DNA of 64,000 nucleotides from Forficula auricularia (Eukaryota; Arthropoda; Insecta; Dermaptera; Forficulidae), in assembly GCA_024734495.1 (NCBI GenBank), contig JALMQS010000136.1:3167150-3231149 (forward strand). Reading direction: 5' to 3'. Below are positions 50,800 through 60,992 of the stretch, one piece after another (the stretch's first letter is position 1; each line of letters opens with the position of its first letter). Below the pieces are notes generated by a model. It saw nothing but the letters and a program-made list of their open reading frames with translations, had not been told where the DNA came from and searched no databases. The position numbers were made by a program, and so were the translations under genes.

Positions 50800-51660
50800 A
50801 AAATTAATCCTTTAAAAGCTTTTGTAAGTTTGTCAAAAAAAAAATAACATTTATTCTTGGTAAGTATTTTTCTTTTGTTTGTTTTTCATTTAAAATACAA
50901 AATATTTTTTATATTTTTTAAGACTCGAAAATCCCCTGTGCCCACCCCATGGCTACGTGACTGAATGCAGAACGTTTTTGAATTGATAGATTATCAGACA
51001 TAGGTCGGCCAGCTAGTGCGTGCCTTCCAAATCGGGGCTCAGATTTCTTTTAATCCTTTCACAAGAATAAATATTTGGATGCAGACTAGTTAACCGATTT
51101 TTTTTTTTTTTTTTTTGATGTTTTAATATGCGAAACGGGAATAACGGATTTAAATAAATAAATGATTCGCAAACACTCAACAACCCTCTGCAATAGAAAA
51201 AATATGTCGCCATCCAGTTGACTTTTAGATACCTAATGCAACTTCCTCCAAATATCTCCCTTTTCTGAGTTCGAGGATCTTTAATTTTAGAGGTGCAATA
51301 AACAACTTCGCATCCACTACAACCAGTAAACAACTTTGACAAAAGTAACAGAGGGGGAAAGGGCTCTAAAATGATTTTTGAAACAAACTCAGAGTATCAT
51401 AACATTAATCTTAGTAATTTTAAATAATTGGTCCGCCCAAGTTTAAATAACTTCTATGATTTGGCCAGCAAATTCTATAGTTCGATAAGTCTTTGCATTT
51501 TTATTTTTTATTGAATAAATACAAATTTGTAATATAACAATCTAAGAACGTTTATTAAAAATCCAAACGTTTTGGGATAATTTCTCCATTTATCAATGGA
51601 AATTTAAAAAATTCTGAAAAATAATTGCTTTGAACAAGAAAGATAAAGCAGCTATAAACA
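50800..51660. other. Gene-free region
   Basis: A 109-residue minus-strand frame (51013-51342) has a poly-Lys run from a T-tract and no domain. At 51545-51605 lies a Penelope-type terminal fragment (CCAAACGTTTTGGGATAATT, TCTCCATTTATCAATGG). Confidence 0.4.
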
Positions 51661-51675
51661 AATACATATTTTGAA

Positions 51676-51812
51676 TTAAAATGAAAGTTTTTGCCGAGAG
51701 TAGCAGAATTTTTATATATTGAAGGAGACAATCAAAGAGTGTGTCTTCTACTGGAAGTATAAATAAAATTTATACTTCCAGCAGAAGACACACTCTTTTA
51801 TTGTCTCCTTCA
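51676..51812. mobile_element. P2 inverted dimer, 137 bp, perfect 12-bp target duplication
   Basis: ACATATTTTGAA at 51664-51675 and 51813-51824. Starts TTAAAATGAAAGTTTTTGCC and GAGAGTAGCAGAATTTTTAT. Arms TTGAAGGAGACAAT(C/A)AAAGA and GTGTGTCTTCT(A/G)CTGGAA are nearly perfect inverted copies meeting at ATAAATAAAATTTAT. The hammerhead is absent; the join is about 5-15 nt 3' of the predicted cut. Confidence 0.92.
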
Positions 51813-51824
51813 ACATATTTTGAA

Positions 51825-52305
51825 AATAGAAAATAGAGATTGTCTTGGAAATTAAATTGCCTTTAATAAAATTAAACAATATAAATAATAAATATTCACA
51901 AAAAATAGTTGATTATTTTTTGATAAATATGAAAAAAACAGTCAGTATATGACCATTTGTTAATTGAATTTTTGTTGTTTAAAATTTCGATTATTTCTAA
52001 AAAAATCTTTAATGTAATGGCTGTATCTTCCTAGTGTACCCTTTCTTGCATTCGATTTCATTAAAAAAAAAGTAGTTATTGATATAAAAAAATGGAGAAA
52101 AAATGAAATAAAATAATATATTAAAAAATAATTTAGATTAGATTTTCGTAGATTTACATTTATAACTAGTTTCAGCTAAATGATTGGGTGGAGGGGGGGG
52201 GGGGAGGTGATTGGATCAAGGAGTCGAAAGAGCTTCTGACATGTAAACAAAATTATCTAAAAAATTTGGAATTAAAGAGAGGAAAATCTTTTAATTTATT
52301 ATAAT
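51825..52305. other. Gene-free A/T-rich region
   Basis: G-run at 52188-52203; nothing else recognised. Confidence 0.4.
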
Positions 52306-52309
52306 CCTA

Positions 52310-52500
52310 ATGGAATAATTAATAAAGTAAAGGGTGTGTAGTTTCACAGTGAATGAAATAAAACTCAAAGAGGTTTATACAAACTCAATATATTTCGGAT
52401 TATTAGTCCATCATCAGGAGTTTACAGCTTAAAACTGCTTTATTAACTAATATCATGTTTCACCTAAAACCTACACTACTTTCTCTAAGTAAAACTAATT
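52310..52500 (-). mobile_element. P4 single copy with hammerhead
   Basis: Minus strand order: terminal block (TTACTTAGAGAAAGTAGTGT, AGGTGAAACATGATATTAGT), then the hammerhead, then GAGTTTGTATAAACCTCTTT, TTCATTCACTGTGAAACTAC and ACCCTTTACTTTATTAATT. The last part equals each arm of the dimer at 29116-29261. Confidence 0.75.
52378..52426 (-). ncRNA. Hammerhead ribozyme, P4 family
   Basis: Minus strand: CUGAUGA (52417-52411), extra U, helix II GGA/UCC, GAAA (52396-52393), a one-pair helix III (A-U) around UAUA, and U52387 as cleavage residue. Helix I is 9 bp: UGUAAACUC (52426-52418) with GAGUUUGUA (52386-52378), two of them G-U. All core positions match; the very short helix III is like the minimal hammerheads known from Penelope-like elements. 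Confidence 0.7.
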
Positions 52501-52737
52501 GAATAATCTGGAAATAAATCTTTAACATTGAGTGAATTTAAGATTTTTCAATGTGTAAGGGAAATTTGTGTAGCTTGATTCAACATAGTAGTAATAGTAG
52601 TAATAGAGTTAAGTGAATTTATCTCTTTCCGATGTATAGAAAATCAATTTAAAAAAGTATTTTATAGTCTTAATTGAAAAGATTATATATATACGTTAAT
52701 TGTTATAGCACAGTCATAGGTAAAAAAAGGGGTCAAC
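52501..52737. other. Short spacer
   Basis: Nothing recognised. Confidence 0.4.
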
Positions 52738-53199
52738 CTCGGAATGAAAGATAATAAGCTGTAAATTGGTATAAACCTTTGTTTTGTCGTCCTAAATGTT
52801 GTCTCAAAAGTCACAAATGCTATCGTGTCCGCGTCTTAAGATATTGAAGGTCAAAGGTCATAAAAATCGGTTTTTCGCGAATATCTGGCTTCCTATTGCT
52901 TAAATGAGATTTGCACTTATTATGAAAGTTGTAGAGTATAAAATTCTCTACAACTTTTAATTGAACTTTTTATTTCATTTGATCAACCGTTTTTGGGGTA
53001 GAGCGCAAAGAGTGCGCAGCGTACAGTCATATATGGCCTAATGGAAGGTCAAGCGTGAGTTACGGTTATCAGTAGGTTGTATAAAGTAAATTATTTACTA
53101 AAAAATTATAATTATTAAACAATGCCCATTATTTATGTACTAATTATTAATTATTTATATTTAATTAGAATATGTAAGTTAATTATTTATTTTAAAAAA

Positions 53200-53475
53200 G
53201 ACAGAATTCAATCAATATTTTTCGGACAAATTCTAAGATTTTATTAGAAATATTATTAAATTGCGATATCAGAGGGAATATATTGCGATTCAGAGAGAGG
53301 TTTTTTTCTCGAGGGTGTGAGCTGACTGCTCGGATAGCGTGTTAGTTCTCAGGTTCGACTCCTGGGGGGATGAATCCCCTCTGATATCGCAATTTAATCA
53401 TATTTCTACTAAAATCTTAGAATTTGTCGAAAAAGATTGAATTCTATCTCTTTAAAATACATCTTGGTTAATCTG
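53200..53475. mobile_element. T3 palindromic repeat with tRNA-like centre
   Basis: Arms of about 75-90 bp (GAATTCAATCAATATTTTTC, AATTCTAAGATTTTATTAGA, ATTGCGATATCAGAGGG) are inverted on the right. The centre has GTTCTCAGGTTCGACTCCTG, a T-arm with exact box B GGTTCGACTCC (+ strand, near 53350) and TGTGAGCTGACTGC as a weak box A. Same plan as T2 but unrelated sequence. Confidence 0.65.
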
Positions 53476-53582
53476 AACCCGAGCTGATTTTTTGAAAAAA
53501 CTACTAACTATTCTTTAAAAAAAAATATGCTCAAAACTTTAATTATTAATTATTTATATTTAATTTATATTTAATTCCCAAT

Positions 53583-54069
53583 TTGGATAAACTGGAGGAA
53601 GTATTTCAACAAGAAAACTGCCCCGAACAAACATTATTTGAAAATGGAGTGCGCATCTTGTTGGCATTATATAATGCTCCAAAATCTGAGGACAACATTG
53701 ATCATTTCCGCTACACGCAATTCATCAAATTAACGAAACTAAATAAACCTGTACAATTGTCAACACTTCCACCAACAAGTGTAGCAGCTCATTAACATAT
53801 AAATCGTGTCTACTACCAGATTCAAACGTGGTTAGGGAAGGACTTAGAACCTCAAGAATGGGGCTGGATGCTTGAAAATTAAATCCTGGAGCCCATAAGA
53901 ACGTTATTACCTCCAGCACCAGCCGAACTACTAAACATAATATTTTGCAATTGCAAAAATGGTTGTGGTTCCCGCTGTGGATGCAGAAAATCAGGGCTAC
54001 TATGTTCTTTGGCTTGTGGCCAGTGCAATAGACAAGCTTGCCTCAAACGCTTCACTATATCCAAGTAAT
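53583..54069 (+). pseudogene. Transposon-borne protein with Cys-rich (CXC-like) C-terminus
   Basis: In one frame: FENGVRILLALYNAPKSEDN, HFRYTQFIKLTKLNKPVQLS, LPPTSVAAH then a stop (53793-53795), then RVYYQIQTWLGKDLEPQEWG, another stop, then PPAPAELLNIIFCNCKNGCG and SRCGCRKSGLLCSLACGQCN. The Ser/Ala-A-x-x-H-x-x-R-V-Y-x-Q-(I/V)-Q-x-W and C-x-C-x-x-G-C-x2-x-C-x-C-R-K arrangement is a conserved C-terminus I recall from many insect uncharacterised, transposon-linked proteins; the Cys pattern resembles tesmin/TSO1 CXC repeats. Two stops and no N-terminal part make it a relic. Its role in mobility is not known to me. Confidence 0.6.
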
Positions 54070-54167
54070 CCCGATGAAGAAAGCACATATGATCCTGAAA
54101 TTCTGGAAGGTTTGTAGATGAATATGACCGATAATGAGTATGATGACAATGAATTGAACATTTTTGA

Positions 54168-54333
54168 GCGATGAAAACCGTGCAGACATTGCCTCTTCAA
54201 TTAATTTAGACTTATGCAAACTTAAAAACTGGGAATCCCAAAACTTAGTTAACTTCAATGCAGAGAAAACTCAGTTTTGCCTTATTTCTAGGCGCGTCGA
54301 CAGAACCTGCCAAACATATCATTCGACCGAAAA
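54168..54333 (+). pseudogene. J1 LINE fragment (post-YADD region)
   Basis: NRADIASSINLDLCKLKNWE and SQNLVNFNAEKTQFCLISRR match the J1 segment just after YADD at 290-175 (minus) almost residue for residue. It lies between the Cys-rich remnant and the right TIR of element K, so it is a later insertion or capture. Confidence 0.85.
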
Positions 54334-54478
54334 ACCGATTTTATGACCTTTGACCTTCAATATCTTAAGACGCGGACACGATAGCATTTGTGACTTTTGA
54401 GACAACATTTAGAACGACAAAACAAAGGTTTATACCAATTTACAGCTTATTATCTTTCATTCCGAGGTGAAACCCCTA

Positions 54479-54745
54479 ATATGATTGGGTTATTAGAGAC
54501 TTTCGACGGTCTCCAAGGCCAACTATCAAATTGTTATATATTATATTACCCCGTGTGGTCTCAACCAAAATAAATAAAAAAATTATGCTATTTATCTATG
54601 CCGAATCTTAGGAACTGATGATTTTGCCTAATATTAGGCCTAGTATCGCCGAAACAAAAAGTCCGATTTTTTAGAATGTCCAAATGGATATATGGCTACA
54701 GCCAGTATCTTTTTCGACTATTTTGGCACTAAAGATTTTTAATAA
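54479..54745. other. Short spacer
   Basis: Nothing recognised. Confidence 0.4.
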
Positions 54746-55639
54746 AAAATAATTAAAAAAAAACCGACTTCTAAAAAAATTAAAAATTCAACATAATAAA
54801 ATAATAAGAACTCTAAAATCAAATAAAAAGGTTTAAAATAATTACATAATTTAGTTACAAATAAACAATGAAATTATTACATGAAATCACTTTTTGAAGT
54901 CGGTGCCAAACAAATACATTTTATGACTCGCACTCGATGGATCTTACTTAGTACGTTTGGCGGGTAATAAAGACAACATTACGTAAAAGCTCCCTTATAT
55001 AGTTTGTTTGGCACCGACTTCAAAAAGTGATTTCATGTAACAATTTCATCGCTTAGTTGTAACTAAATAAGATAATTATTTTATACCTTTTAGTGCATTT
55101 TATTTTATTTTTGAGTTCTTATTATTTTATTTGTTGAATTTAATTTTTTTGAAGTCGGTTTTTTTTCTAAAAATTACTTTTATTTTTCTCTTTTTAGTGA
55201 TGTTAATAATAATGTCTTAAGATAATATTTTGTATGCATCTCGTAAGAGAAACTGTTAGGGCGAATGAATCAGATAATGATAATAAAATTCAATTAATAA
55301 ATAGAGTAATTATCTCGAGACGTTGGCGTGTTTTAAATGAACGTTTTAAGATTTTTTTTCTTTTTATATAAAAGATTTTATTTATTATAATTTCAATTAT
55401 TTGCTCATAAGAATTGGATATTTCCGTTATTGTGTCATTGATCATATCATCAGAACTTGACCAAATTAATATGGGACCACCCCTAAGTTACCCCCTTTCC
55501 AATAAAAAAAGAATCATCGAAATCAGTCCACGTGGCAAAAAGTTCTCGCTGAACATACATAAAATGAATAAATAAATAAAGGTCAGCTTTGAAGGAGACA
55601 AAGAAGAGCGTGTCTTCTGCTGGAATTATAAATTTTATT

Positions 55640-55695
55640 TATTTATAACGAGACTATAGCTCGAGGGCTTTACCCTCTTCATCAGTCTATTACAA
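55640..55695 (-). ncRNA. P2 hammerhead, left arm, GAAA box damaged
   Basis: Minus strand CUGAUGA (55685-55679), extra A, perfect helix II GAGGG-UAAAG-CCCUC, then GAGCUAUAGUC where GAAACUAUAGUC is expected: one base lost, one changed. Helix I UUGUAAU(A)GA/UCGUUAUAA is 9 bp with one bulge. Confidence 0.55.
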
Positions 55696-55849
55696 CGGAA
55701 TCACAGGAATTAATTTATGAATGAAAGTTTTACATTTTTCATGTGTTAAGGTTATAAATTACATAGAGTGGGCAAAGTTAAGAATTGACCACTCTACGTA
55801 GTTTATAACCTTAACACATGAAAAATGTAAAACTTTCATTCGCGAATTA

Positions 55850-55910
55850 ACCTGTGAATCATTGTAATAGACTGATACGGGGCAAAGCCCTCGGAACATA
55901 GTCTCGTTAT
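55850..55910 (+). ncRNA. P2 hammerhead, right arm, core damaged
   Basis: CUGAUAC replaces CUGAUGA (55871 on) and GGAACAUAGUC replaces GAAACUAUAGUC. Helix II GGGG-CAAAG-CCCUC remains. It is a relic, but shows the cleavage context GUC/UCGUUAUAAAU. Confidence 0.5.
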
Positions 55911-56439
55911 AAATAAATAAAATTTATAATTCCAGCAGAAGAACACTCATCGTCTCCTTCAATATATAAAAATTCTGCTGCTCGAACTTAAATAACTTTC
56001 AATTTAAATAAATAGTTAGGTATCTTGACTACCTTGGAGCTATACTGATATAAAACGCTTAAAGTATCATTAAAATCGGTTCATAAACAAAGAAATTATG
56101 TGTGAACAAGTGAACATACATAACAAAAAAGGTCTAATGCCAATGAAATTTATATGGTACTAATCGGAAACTATACCTGAACCCAATACAAAAAAAAATC
56201 ATCAAAATCGGTTCATAATTGGAGAAAAAATCAGGTAACATAGACAGAAAAAAAAATTCAGTCGAATTGATAACCTCCTCCTTTTTTGAAGTCGGTTAAA
56301 AAAGTAACTTAAATGAATTCTAAATGTTGTAAAAAGTAATTAAAATTTGAGGAAATCCTGATGAAGTTTGCCAAAAAAGCAGGCAAGGTTCAAGGGTAAA
56401 ATTCTAGAGGAGAATTTTTAATTAATTTAATGTTGAATT

Positions 56440-56680
56440 CGCTAAAATACCGGATTGGATCTAGGTATGTATTTTGTTGTAATAGTAATCAGATTGGTTT
56501 AGTGACCAGCTTACTATTAAAACGAAAGGAATTTACCTATATCCAATCGGGTATTTGAACCCATGAGAAAGAATAGATAAATTTTTTTTTATTTAAAAAG
56601 ACTGATAATTAAGTTCAAACCTTCGAAACTATAGCTGGTTCTAACAAATAAAATTAAATTATACATATATATATATATAT
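56440..56680 (+). mobile_element. P3 arm with degenerate hammerhead
   Basis: Stem arms CCGGATTGGATCTAGGTA and TACCTATATCCAATCGGG enclose GACCAGCTTACTATTAAAAC. The hammerhead reads CUGAUAA (G8 changed, 56604 on), UAAGUUCAAACCUUC, GAAAC-UAUA-GCU. Ends in a (TA)n tract. Confidence 0.6.
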
Positions 56681-56689
56681 ATATTGCCC

Positions 56690-57560
56690 CCTTTCCTTTC
56701 GCCCCCATGCACATCATTTTGGCTATTGATTTTTACAGCATACATTTTATATAGTCTTAAAAACTAACATTACAAAATTTGATCTATCTATATCGGAGAG
56801 AGTATTAGTTTTTGCCCCCCCACTCCCCATTTTGGGAGGTTGAAATTATTTTTTAGATATTTGCAAATAAATAACTCTGAGTTTTCTAAAGAAAGTAAAT
56901 GTACAAAAAAGCTAAAAATTTCTATATTTTGCCCCCCCCCCCCCTTCAGTCATACAGTCAATTTTGATAGTTGGTACGTTACAGGAATAGTTTCTTAAAG
57001 TTAACAAAGAACTAACTCTACAAAAAATTTAAATCAAGATAGGAGAGAGTTTTAATCTTTGCCCACACTCACATTTTGGATAGTTGGGAGTCGAATTTCA
57101 AAAAACCTGAAATTTCTTTTAGATATTTGTATTTAGAATTTTATTAAGTAAAAATCAAGTAGATATCTTATCGTTCTTAATTGAAAATGCATAAGTAGTG
57201 TAAACTCATTGCAAAGAAATTTTGCTCCTTTTGACCCCTTTAGGGGTTGAATTTCAAAAAACCCTGAAATAATTTTTTAGATATTTTAGTTTAGTATTTT
57301 TAAAGTAAAAAGCAAGTAGATATTTTATCGTCCTTAAGAGATATCGCATAATCAGTGAAAACACACTTTGCCCCCTTTGACACCCTTAGGGGTCGAATTT
57401 CGAAAAATCCTTTCTTAGTGAGCCTCTATGTCATAGATGTAATATCCTCTCCAAATTTAATGTTTCTATATCCAGTGGTTCTGGCTGTTTTGATGATGAG
57501 TGAGTGAGTGAGTGAGTGAGTGTATCGGGCAAAGAATTTTATATATATATACTTATATAC
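56690..57560 (+). repeat. C-rich/T-rich repeat with (GAGT)n end
   Basis: Diverged repeats of a unit with TTTTGCCCCC, TTTTGGGAGGTT and AAAAAACCTGAAAT-like words (56810, 56930, 57060, 57230, 57370), ending GATGATGAGTGAGTGAGTGA (57492 on). The (GAGT)n is the reverse of the (CTCA)n of the 24.3-kb element; probably the same Helentron-like class. Confidence 0.45.
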
Positions 57561-57606
57561 ATATTAATATTCGTGATAAATATATGTTAATTTGCACCAG
57601 AGCACA

Positions 57607-58043
57607 GGACAACCTCATTGATTTCTTTTTATAAACAAAAGTTTATTCTATAATGCTTCCCTAAGCTACGCTATGGATAAGCTAAATAATGTCTTTTACT
57701 GTAACGTTCAAGCTTCATTTTAACTATACATTATTGACTTTCAGATTGCATTTATAACGGAAGACCAATTAAATTTTTCTCTTCCGAGTAACATACAATC
57801 TGAATATTTGTAGAGTTTTTATTTGCGCAGATTTAAAAATGTGAACACTTCTGCTCAAAAATGACAATACGAATTAAATTATGTGACACTGAGATCCATG
57901 AACAGGGCCTTCTTCAAGTTCATCAATTGATTAGACAATCCATAGAAGACTTAGTTCCAACCCCGAACAGATACAAAGGGCTATTCTTGCCATTTTTTTT
58001 GTTTATTAATGGGCTTAATAAAGACAAAACAATGAGGTTGTCC
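57607..58043. repeat. Element bounded by inverted GGACAACCTCATTG
   Basis: GGACAACCTCATTGATTTC at 57607 and its inverse AACAATGAGGTTGTCC at 58028-58043, the P3 terminal motif, enclose 437 bp. The overlapping 77-residue open frames on both strands have no recognisable domain. Confidence 0.5.
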
Positions 58044-58127
58044 TCTACTTCAGCTCTTATTAAACTTTTTTTATTCGCGATCCCATTTCGATAGAGAAAT
58101 TTTTCGCGACCCAATATTATAATATAT

Positions 58128-58430
58128 ATATAATAGCCCAGATTAATTTGCAGCAACGCAAACGTAATGCTGCCGACAGGGGGCGCTGATGATGATCAAT
58201 TTTCAGTAACGAGGCAAATTTGAAATATAATTGTAATTTGAACTCGAATTTTGAAATGAAAGACTCCAATTGATTTTAAATTAAGAAACATTAAATATAT
58301 TGATAATTATTCCTTCCCCCTCACCACTCAAAAATTAAATATTCAATTCGCTTTTCTTTGCGCACAGAAGAAGAAATTAATCACATCTTATTTGATTTAT
58401 ATTTTATATATTATTTGTTTATTTTGGTTC
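58128..58430 (-). repeat. Repeat family Y, copy 2
   Basis: Inverted match to 16705-17020, including GCCGACAGGGGGCGCTGATG (58171 on), GACTCCAATTGATTTTAAAT and CTCACCACTCAAAAATTAAA. Confidence 0.7.
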
Positions 58431-59515
58431 TCAATTCGACTGATTTTTTTTCTGTCTATGTTACCTGATTTCTTCACCAATTGTGAACCGATTTTGATGA
58501 TTTTATTACATTAAGTTCAGTATAGGTTCCGATTGGTACCATATACATTTCATTGGTATTGAACCTTTTTTGTTATATATGTTCACCCATAACTTCTTTG
58601 TTTATGAACCGATTTTAATGATTCTTTCTGCGTTTTGATCAGTATAGCTCCAAGATAGTGAAGAAACCTATTTATTTATTTATTTTATGTATATTCTGCG
58701 AGAACTTTTTGCCACGTGGACCGATTTCGATGATTCTTTTTTTATTGGAAAGGGAATACCTTAGAGGTGGTCCAATATTAATTTGGTCAAGTTCTGATGA
58801 TATAATCAATGACAAAATAACGGAAATCTTCAATTATTATCTGCAAATAATCGAAATTATAATAAATAAAAATTTTTATAAAAAAAATATCTTAAAACAT
58901 TCATTTAAAACTCGCAAACGTTTCGAGATAATTTCTATATTTATGAATTGAATTTTATTATCATTCTCTGATACATTCGCCCGACGCTTTCTTATTAGAT
59001 GCATGCAAGATATTTAAGTCACAATTGTTAACATCGCTAAAAAAAGAAAAAGAAAAATTATTTTTAAGAGAAAAAAACCGAATGCAAAAAATTTAATGCA
59101 ACAAATAAAATAATAAGAACTCAAAATTCAAATAAATTGCACTAAAATGTATAAAATATTTATCTAATTTAGTTACAACTAAACGATGAAATTGTTACAT
59201 GAAATCAATTTTTGAAGCCGGTGCCAAACAAACTATATAAACGAGCTTACGCGATGCTGTCTTAATTACCCGCCAAATGTACTAAGTACGATCCGTCGAG
59301 TGCGATTCATAATATATATATATATATATGTTTTGCACCGACTTCAAAAAGTGATTTCATATAACTAATTTCATCTGTTTAGTTGTAACTAAATTAGATA
59401 GTTATTTCATACCATTTAGTTCATTTATTTGAATTTTGAGTTTTTATTATTTTATTTGTTGCATTTAATTTTTTGAAGTCGGTTTTTTCTTTTTTCTTAA
59501 AAATAATGGGTTAAA
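58431..59515. repeat. Family X copy
   Basis: TCTCAATTCGACTGATTTTT, GACCGATTTCGATGATTCTT, GACAAAATAACGGAAATCTT, AACGTTTCGAGATAATTTCT and the inner palindrome at 59080-59490 with a TA microsatellite (59310-59330) in its centre. Confidence 0.75.
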
Positions 59516-59905
59516 TTTCTAAATTTTAGCCCACCAAGTATGTATTATTAAAATTAAAAGAGACAAACCAGAAGTGTGCTAATGCGGAAATACGAGCCCC
59601 GTCCCATCTCAATTGGCCCACCAATATTTTTTCTTTTTAAATAAAATTATGCTAATTCACGGTAAATTTAATTTAAATATTTATTTTTATTATCATTTGG
59701 AACAACATTTTAAACAATTTAAAACATTTTATTGTAACATTTAACTTAAAATTATTTTTTAATTGTTAAAAACATATTTTTATATAAAAAATAGTTCTTT
59801 GCTTTTCACGATTTTTTTTTAAGAATCTTTGAATATGTGAAATAATCAAGTAGGCTTTGCCTTTTTCCAACAAAAGAAAGTTTGTTTTGTTTATTATTAG
59901 TAAAA

Positions 59906-60992
59906 ATGACTCGTGGAAAGGTTGTTGATGAAAAAATTCGCTCAATTATTATCAATTTATTTAAAAAGGGAAAATCAAACGCGGAAATTGGCGATCTAGT
60001 TAATTTATCAAAGTTTACTGTCAGAAATATTATTCGAGTTTATAAAACAACGGGTACAATAGCTACAAAACCTCGGTATGCGTCGAAATCCAAAATATCA
60101 GATGCTGATAGACGGGCATTGAAGAAGATTATTAGAAAAAACAGGCGTTCGAACTATGGTGAATTATCTGTTCTTTGGAGCGATGCTGTGGGGCGAAGTG
60201 TTTCAAGATCCACGTGCCATAGAGAAGCCCTTAAGTTAGGTTTTAAAACTTACAAGGTAATTTTATTGCAACTTATTCCAAAAAATTTTTTTGTAATATT
60301 ACTCATTTTTTTAGGCGAAAGAAAAGCCACTCTTGACATTAAAACAAAAGAAAAACCGGCTTAAATGGGCTAAAAGTCACATTAATTGGACGAGTGATGA
60401 ATGGAATAGTGTCCATTGGAGTGATGAGTCTCGTTTTGAAGTTTGTGTTGGGGACAATCGAAGCAGAGTTATTTGTCAGAAAAATGAAGCTTATTTCAAT
60501 TCAGATTGTTTAAAAAATAAAATAAAATTTCCTGCTTCAGTTATGGTATGGGGTTCAATGTCTGCTAGAGGTGTTGGAAAACTTCACTTCATTGATGGAA
60601 TTGTAAACACCAATAAATATTTAGAGATTTTAAAAAAATCGTTACTTCCAACAATGGCAGATGCATTGCAGAATAATAATAATTTTGTGTTCCAACAAGA
60701 CGGGGCGGCCTGCCATACATCAAGAAAATCTTTAAAATGGCTTTCTGGTCATAATGTTCCACTTTTGGAGTGGTTGGCAAACAGTCCCGACTTGTTTCCA
60801 ATAGAAACTCTTTGGCACACAATGAAAAAGCTATTACGAATACAACCAGCTAGAAACATAGTCGAATTAAAACACAAACTTCAAAATATTTGGGATACTT
60901 GCACTCAAGATGAGTGTCAAAACTTAATAAATACGTTGCCAAAAAGAATTCAAGCCGTAATTAAAAATAAAGGCGACGTCACACAGTGGTAA
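59906..60992 (+). CDS. Tc1-family transposase (DD34E), two exons
   Basis: ATG at 59906 starts MTRGKVVDEKIRSIIINLFK. Exon 1 is 59906-60256 (117 codons), exon 2 60315-60992; the joined protein has 342 residues, the normal length. Residues 1-117 hold two helix-turn-helix units for TIR binding (SNAEIGDLVNLSKFTVRNII and the ISDADRRALKKIIRKNRRSN block). Exon 2 carries the RNase H-like catalytic core: HWSDESRFEV (first Asp), FQQDGAACHTS (second Asp) and SPDLFPIETLW (Glu), with 34 residues between second Asp and Glu, hence DD34E. The more usual Asn of SPDLNPIE is Phe. It cuts and pastes at TA. A leader reading in from 59882 lacks an ATG, so 59906 is the better start. The dead copy at 31174 shares intron and start. 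Confidence 0.95.
60257..60314 (+). other. 58-nt intron in the Tc1 transposase gene
   Basis: AAG/GTAATTTTATTG donor and CATTTTTTTAG/GCG acceptor. Length is not a multiple of three and retention gives a stop at 60362-60364; removal joins FKTYK to AKEKPLLTLKQK in frame, the expected Tc1 order. The same GT and TTTAG context is present in the dead copy near 31524. Confidence 0.85.

Larger units (their letters stand above)
52738..54478 (+). mobile_element. 1.74-kb TIR element (K) with Cys-rich ORF remnant
   Basis: Terminal inverted repeats of about 140 bp: AGGGGTCAACCTCGGAATGA at 52738 and the inverse of AGGGGTTTCACCTCGGAATG ending at 54478; both continue through GATAATAAGCTGTAAATTGG, GTCCGCGTCTTAAGATATTG and AAGGTCAAAGGTCATAAAA. 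The interior carries a palindromic tRNA-like repeat (53200-53475), a Cys-rich coding remnant and a J1 fragment. Superfamily not determined. Confidence 0.7.
55588..56000. mobile_element. P2 head-to-head dimer, longest copy
   Basis: Outer arms TTGAAGGAGACAAAGAAGAG, TGTCTTCTGCTGGAATTATA and TATAACGAGACTATAG; inner arms extend through AATTAATTTATGAATGAAAG and TACATTTTTCATGTGTTAAG to a TAGAGTGG...CCACTCTA centre near 55775. The unit therefore reaches about 180 nt 5' of the hammerhead. Both hammerheads are present but mutated. Confidence 0.8.
54750..56305. repeat. Family X fold-back interrupted by a P2 dimer
   Basis: From AAACCGACTTCTAAAAAAAT, through the inner palindrome (CACTTTTTGAAGTCGGTGCC ... 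TTGGCACCGACTTCAAAAAG) and the outer arm to 55560; it resumes at about 56050 (TTAAAATCGGTTCATAAACA, AACCTCCTCCTTTTTTGAAG) and ends at 56300. The P2 element occupies 55588-56000. Confidence 0.7.

Noticed and set aside
51013..51342. 109-residue minus-strand open frame
   Set aside because: Contains a poly-Lys run from a T-tract and no domain.
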